A stretch of 27,987 nucleotides of DNA from contig WTJZ01000252.1 of NCBI GenBank assembly GCA_011524615.1, positions 1 to 27,987 on the forward strand, written 5' to 3'. Both the position numbers and the translations under genes were made by a program. Position 1 is the first letter of the stretch; every line of letters begins with the position of its first letter. The notes below the pieces were generated by a model. It was not told the DNA's origin, did no database searches, and saw only the letters and a list, made by a program, of their open reading frames with translations. Of this stretch, positions 25,029 through 27,987 are shown piece by piece. Origin of the DNA: Akkermansiaceae bacterium (GTDB lineage: Bacteria; Verrucomicrobiota; Verrucomicrobiia; Verrucomicrobiales; Akkermansiaceae).

Positions 25029-26528
25029 ATGCAGGTAGAAATATCAAACAGAGAGAAGAGCTTACTCTTTTGGGCGAGCTTTATATCACTGATGGCTGCG
25101 GCGATGGGGTTCACCTATCGAGCAATGGTTCTCGGTGAATGGATGACAGAATTCAACCTCACAGGAGTAGAGGGTGCTAAGATCTTTGGTGCATCACTGT
25201 GGCCGATTGCGATCACCATGGTTTTCTTCAGCCTCTTCGTAGACAAGGTTGGCTACAAGCCATCAATGTTCATGGCATTTGGCTTACAGTTAGCCGCATG
25301 TATTATGACCTTCTTGGCTAAGAGTCCTACACAACTCTACTACGCTTGTCTATGTGGCGGTCTTGGACATGGTATTATTGAGGCGGTAATTAACCCTGTT
25401 TGTGCCTCGATCTACAAGGAAGAGAAGACTAAGTGGCTTAACATTCTCCACGCTGCATGGCCTGCAGGTTTCGTAGTGGGTGGTTCGATCATTAACTTTA
25501 CTGCTGCATGGGGATGGCAGATGAATTCTATCTGGATGCTTGTTCCAGTAGTCGTATACGGAATCATGTTCCTCGGAGTGAGGTTCCCTGTAGACGAACG
25601 TGTTGCAGCTAAGGTCTCTTATGTAGATATGCTTAAGGACGTGGGTGCACTCGCTACCACATTCGCTATTTTCCTTATTACCTATGAGGTGATGAACCTT
25701 ATCCCTGGAGTAGAGGCGAGCCTTCTTATAGCGCTCTTGGTTGGTGTGGCAGTGGGTGCTGTTGTTGGTGTCATGACTAAGTCTCTTGGTAAGCCATTCT
25801 ACTTCATTCTTTGTTTATTAATGGTTCCTCTCGCAACGACAGAACTGGGTACGGATGCTTGGATTAAGGAGCTCATGACTCCAGTAATGGGCAAATACGC
25901 AGGGTGGGCTCTAGTGCTCTCTGCTGGTATCATGATGGTTCTGCGCTTCCAGGCTGGTTTTCTCACCAAGCGATTCTCAGCTCCTACGATTCTGACGATT
26001 AGCTCCTTCTTCTCGATGGTGGGGCTCATGATGCTCTCTAAGGTAGACGGGATCTGGATCTTCGTTGCTTTCGTTCTTTATGCAGTAGGGCAGACCTTCT
26101 ATTGGCCAACCGTACTTGGATTCGTTTCTGAGCAGTATCCTAAGAGTGGAGCGCTCTCGCTTAATATGATTACTGCAGTCGGACTTCTCTCACTCGGTAT
26201 TATCGGTACTCCTGTGATTGGTGCTTTTAACGATAATCACACGAAAAACAACGTGAAGGAGCTCTCTGTGGAAATCTACGAGAAGGCTAAGAAAGATGCG
26301 AATGTCTTCGGTGTGAGCTACGAAGCAATCGATGCGAAAGTCGCAGAGGAAGTAGCGCAGACATTAGACAAAAATGAGGAGCTCACAGCTGCGACTACTA
26401 AGTCTGGTCGTCAGTCACTCATGACAGTGGCGCTCGCATTCCCTCTGTTGATGGGTGTCTGTTTTGCTCTTATTGCCTTATATTATAAGGCTAAAGGAGG
26501 ATATAAGCCGGTAGAGTTGACTGAATAA
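25029..26528 (+). CDS. MFS-family sugar permease
   Basis: 499 residues with about 12 to 14 hydrophobic segments. MFS loop motifs include VDKVGYKP at 71-78, and polar or aromatic pore candidates such as WPAG, GWQM and QTFYWPTVLG. An unusual acidic/basic helical insertion (about 399-463, NDNHTKNNVKELSVEIYEKA onward) separates the last two transmembrane segments. A pentose or related sugar is the probable substrate because xylA follows and a PAS-AraC regulator precedes; the sequence alone does not fix it. It is followed by a strong terminator, so it is probably its own transcript. The ATG lacks a near Shine-Dalgarno sequence. Confidence 0.9.
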   Translation: MQVEISNREKSLLFWASFISLMAAAMGFTYRAMVLGEWMTEFNLTGVEGAKIFGASLWPIAITMVFFSLFVDKVGYKPSMFMAFGLQLAACIMTFLAKSPTQLYYACLCGGLGHGIIEAVINPVCASIYKEEKTKWLNILHAAWPAGFVVGGSIINFTAAWGWQMNSIWMLVPVVVYGIMFLGVRFPVDERVAAKVSYVDMLKDVGALATTFAIFLITYEVMNLIPGVEASLLIALLVGVAVGAVVGVMTKSLGKPFYFILCLLMVPLATTELGTDAWIKELMTPVMGKYAGWALVLSAGIMMVLRFQAGFLTKRFSAPTILTISSFFSMVGLMMLSKVDGIWIFVAFVLYAVGQTFYWPTVLGFVSEQYPKSGALSLNMITAVGLLSLGIIGTPVIGAFNDNHTKNNVKELSVEIYEKAKKDANVFGVSYEAIDAKVAEEVAQTLDKNEELTAATTKSGRQSLMTVALAFPLLMGVCFALIALYYKAKGGYKPVELTE

Positions 26529-26551
26529 GTTGAGTCACACTGATTTAATGC

Positions 26552-26575
26552 AGGGCGCTTCGGCGCCCTTTTTTT
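26552..26575 (+). terminator. UUCG intrinsic terminator after the permease
   Basis: AGGGCGC and GCGCCCT pair around TTCG, a stable UUCG tetraloop, and the stem runs into seven T's. It ends the MFS permease transcript 24 bases after the stop and separates it from xylA. Confidence 0.95.
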
Positions 26576-26635
26576 GTGTAAATCCATAAATGATGAAAGA
26601 CTTATCGTGGTGCGAATGTAATTATTATCATGACG

Positions 26636-26667
26636 ATTATTGACAATAATTGATTTGTTGGTAAACT
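26636..26667 (+). promoter_or_regulatory. xylA promoter overlapping a palindromic operator
   Basis: TTGACA (26640-26645), a perfect -35 box, lies 16 bases before TAAACT (26662-26667), a fair -10. The -35 is inside a perfect palindrome, ATTATTG-A-CAATAAT (26636-26650). A dimeric repressor bound there would block RNA polymerase. The xylA ATG is 25 bases past the -10, leaving a short leader with no Shine-Dalgarno sequence. Confidence 0.6.
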
Positions 26668-26692
26668 CATTAGCGTTAACAGAAAAAATAAC

Positions 26693-27987
26693 ATGTCAGA
26701 ATACTTCCCAAATATACCAAAGATTCAGTACGAAGGCCCTAAGTCGAGAAACCCATTTGCGTTCAAGCACTACAACCCTGATGAGGTCGTAGCTGGCAAG
26801 ACCATGAGTGAGCACCTCCGCTTTGGTGCGGCATACTGGCACGTTATGCGTAACGAGCTCGGTGATCCATTCGGTGCTGGTACTGCAGTGCGCCCATGGG
26901 ATGATAAGTCAGAGTCACTCCAGAATGCACTCAACCGCGTTCCTGTATTCTTCGAGTTCCTTGATAAGATCGGGATCGACTACTACTGCTTCCACGACCG
27001 TGACATCGCACCTGAAGGGGCAACACTTGCAGAGACGCATTCTAACCTCTCAGCAGTGGTAGACGAGTTAGAGAAGTATCAAGCGCAAACGGGCAAGAAG
27101 CTCCTCTGGGGCACAGCATGTCTCTTCACACACCCACGCTATGCACAGGGTGGTGGTACATCACCAAACGCTGACATCTTCGCGTACTCTGCTTCACAAA
27201 TTAAGCATGCAATGGATGCGACACACCGCCTTGGTGGTGAAGGCTACACCTTCTGGGGTGGTCGTGAGGGTTACGCAACTCTGCTCAATACAGATATGAA
27301 GCGTGAACTCGATCACCTTGCAGCTCTCCTTCAGGGTGCGGTTGATTACGCTAAGAAGATTGGTTATGAGGGACAATTCTACATTGAGCCAAAGCCACGT
27401 GAACCATCTACTCACCAATATGATTCAGATTCGGCAGCGTGTCTTAACTTCCTCCGTGAGTATAATCTTCTCGATCACTTCAAACTTAACCTCGAGACAA
27501 ACCACGCAACACTCGCTGGGCACACGATGGAGCATGAGATGGAAGTAGCGATCAACGCGAACGCTCTTGGTTCGATCGACGCTAACCGTGGAGATGAACT
27601 TCTCGGATGGGATACTGACCAGTTCCCAACGAACATCTACGGTACTACTCAAGTAATGCTTCGTCTTCTTTCTAGTGGTGGGTTCACTACTGGTGGTCTT
27701 AACTTCGATGCTAAGTGTCGTCGTGAATCACACACGACAGAAGATCTCTTCCACGCTCACATTGGTGGTATGGATGCCTTCGCACGTGGTCTTAAGATTG
27801 CAGCGGGAATCATCGAAGACGGTCGTATCGATGAGTTCAAGAAGGCGCGTTATGCCTCATATGACTCAGGGATCGGCGCAGAGATCGAGGCTGGTACAGC
27901 TGACTTTGACAAGCTTGATTCATATGCTCAGAGCATCGACGCTCCAGTGCTAGAGTCAGGTCGTCAAGAGATGCTCGAGAACATCCT
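26693..27987 (+). CDS. xylA: Xylose isomerase (3' partial)
   Basis: 431 codons are present and the frame is open to the right edge; the family is about 440 residues, so only the last few codons are missing. It matches E. coli XylA closely and in register: catalytic H101 and D104 (FHDRD), WGGREGY, metal-binding IEPKP and LNLETNHATLAGH, ANRGD, WDTDQFP and GGLNFDAK. The enzyme interconverts D-xylose and D-xylulose in the cytosol with two divalent metal ions. The start ATG 26693 follows the promoter and operator by 25 bases. No xylB is visible but could follow the edge. The MFS permease immediately upstream is probably its substrate transporter. Confidence 0.98.
   Translation, partial: MSEYFPNIPKIQYEGPKSRNPFAFKHYNPDEVVAGKTMSEHLRFGAAYWHVMRNELGDPFGAGTAVRPWDDKSESLQNALNRVPVFFEFLDKIGIDYYCFHDRDIAPEGATLAETHSNLSAVVDELEKYQAQTGKKLLWGTACLFTHPRYAQGGGTSPNADIFAYSASQIKHAMDATHRLGGEGYTFWGGREGYATLLNTDMKRELDHLAALLQGAVDYAKKIGYEGQFYIEPKPREPSTHQYDSDSAACLNFLREYNLLDHFKLNLETNHATLAGHTMEHEMEVAINANALGSIDANRGDELLGWDTDQFPTNIYGTTQVMLRLLSSGGFTTGGLNFDAKCRRESHTTEDLFHAHIGGMDAFARGLKIAAGIIEDGRIDEFKKARYASYDSGIGAEIEAGTADFDKLDSYAQSIDAPVLESGRQEMLENI

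Noticed and set aside
26808..27953. Several plus- and minus-strand frames of 74-92 codons across the right edge
   Set aside because: They overlap the xylA frame, whose conserved catalytic motifs are continuous from 26693 to 27987.
1..27987. Possible CRISPR, insertion sequence, phage or anti-phage system
   Set aside because: No regularly spaced direct repeats, transposase, integrase, nuclease-effector or toxin motifs were seen on either strand.

Overview
The window (about 46-50% G+C by eye) looks like a chromosomal segment of a Verrucomicrobiota bacterium. This rests on protein style only: a short PEP-CTERM tail ending in a run of arginines (VPEPTTTGLAAAG...VRRRR), large secreted YHYH/sulfatase and beta-helix proteins, PAS-AraC regulators beside sugar genes, and many genes without a clear Shine-Dalgarno sequence. 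Family-level placement is not possible from this view.

Layout. (1) 1-3231, plus strand: a signalling cassette with a TodS-like two-core hybrid histidine kinase (5' end outside the window), a response regulator with an unrecognised C-terminal half, and a stand-alone AraC-type DNA-binding domain. (2) 3320-9098, minus strand: a large membrane-anchored helical/TPR-like protein and an 1136-residue secreted YHYH-sulfatase fusion. (3) 9458-12623: a PEP-CTERM protein and a secreted TPR protein converging on a strong bidirectional terminator, then a zinc-ribbon membrane protein. (4) 12702-15566, minus: a secreted beta-helix protein with Pmp-like GG(x)...GN repeats. (5) 15625-20398, minus: a tight housekeeping run transcribed as DUF1232 protein, trhO, phoH-like ATPase, 7TM-HD phosphodiesterase, rhomboid-like protein. 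(6) 20716-24433, plus: creB, creC, methionine aminopeptidase, PAS-AraC regulator. (7) 25029-27987, plus: an MFS permease and, after a UUCG terminator, xylose isomerase xylA, which runs off the right edge about ten codons before its expected end.

How parts fit. Region 1 is a self-contained phosphorelay candidate. Region 5 joins tRNA modification (TrhO), an RNA-linked ATPase (PhoH) and a c-di-AMP-type phosphodiesterase, in an order that recalls the common phoH/7TM-HD/ybeY cluster, but with a probably inactive rhomboid where ybeY might be expected. Regions 6-7 suggest sugar-responsive control: the PAS-AraC protein is a plausible XylR-like regulator of the MFS/xylA genes, and xylA has a consensus -35 box inside a perfect palindrome. 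No rRNA, tRNA, CRISPR array, insertion sequence, phage or plasmid module was seen.
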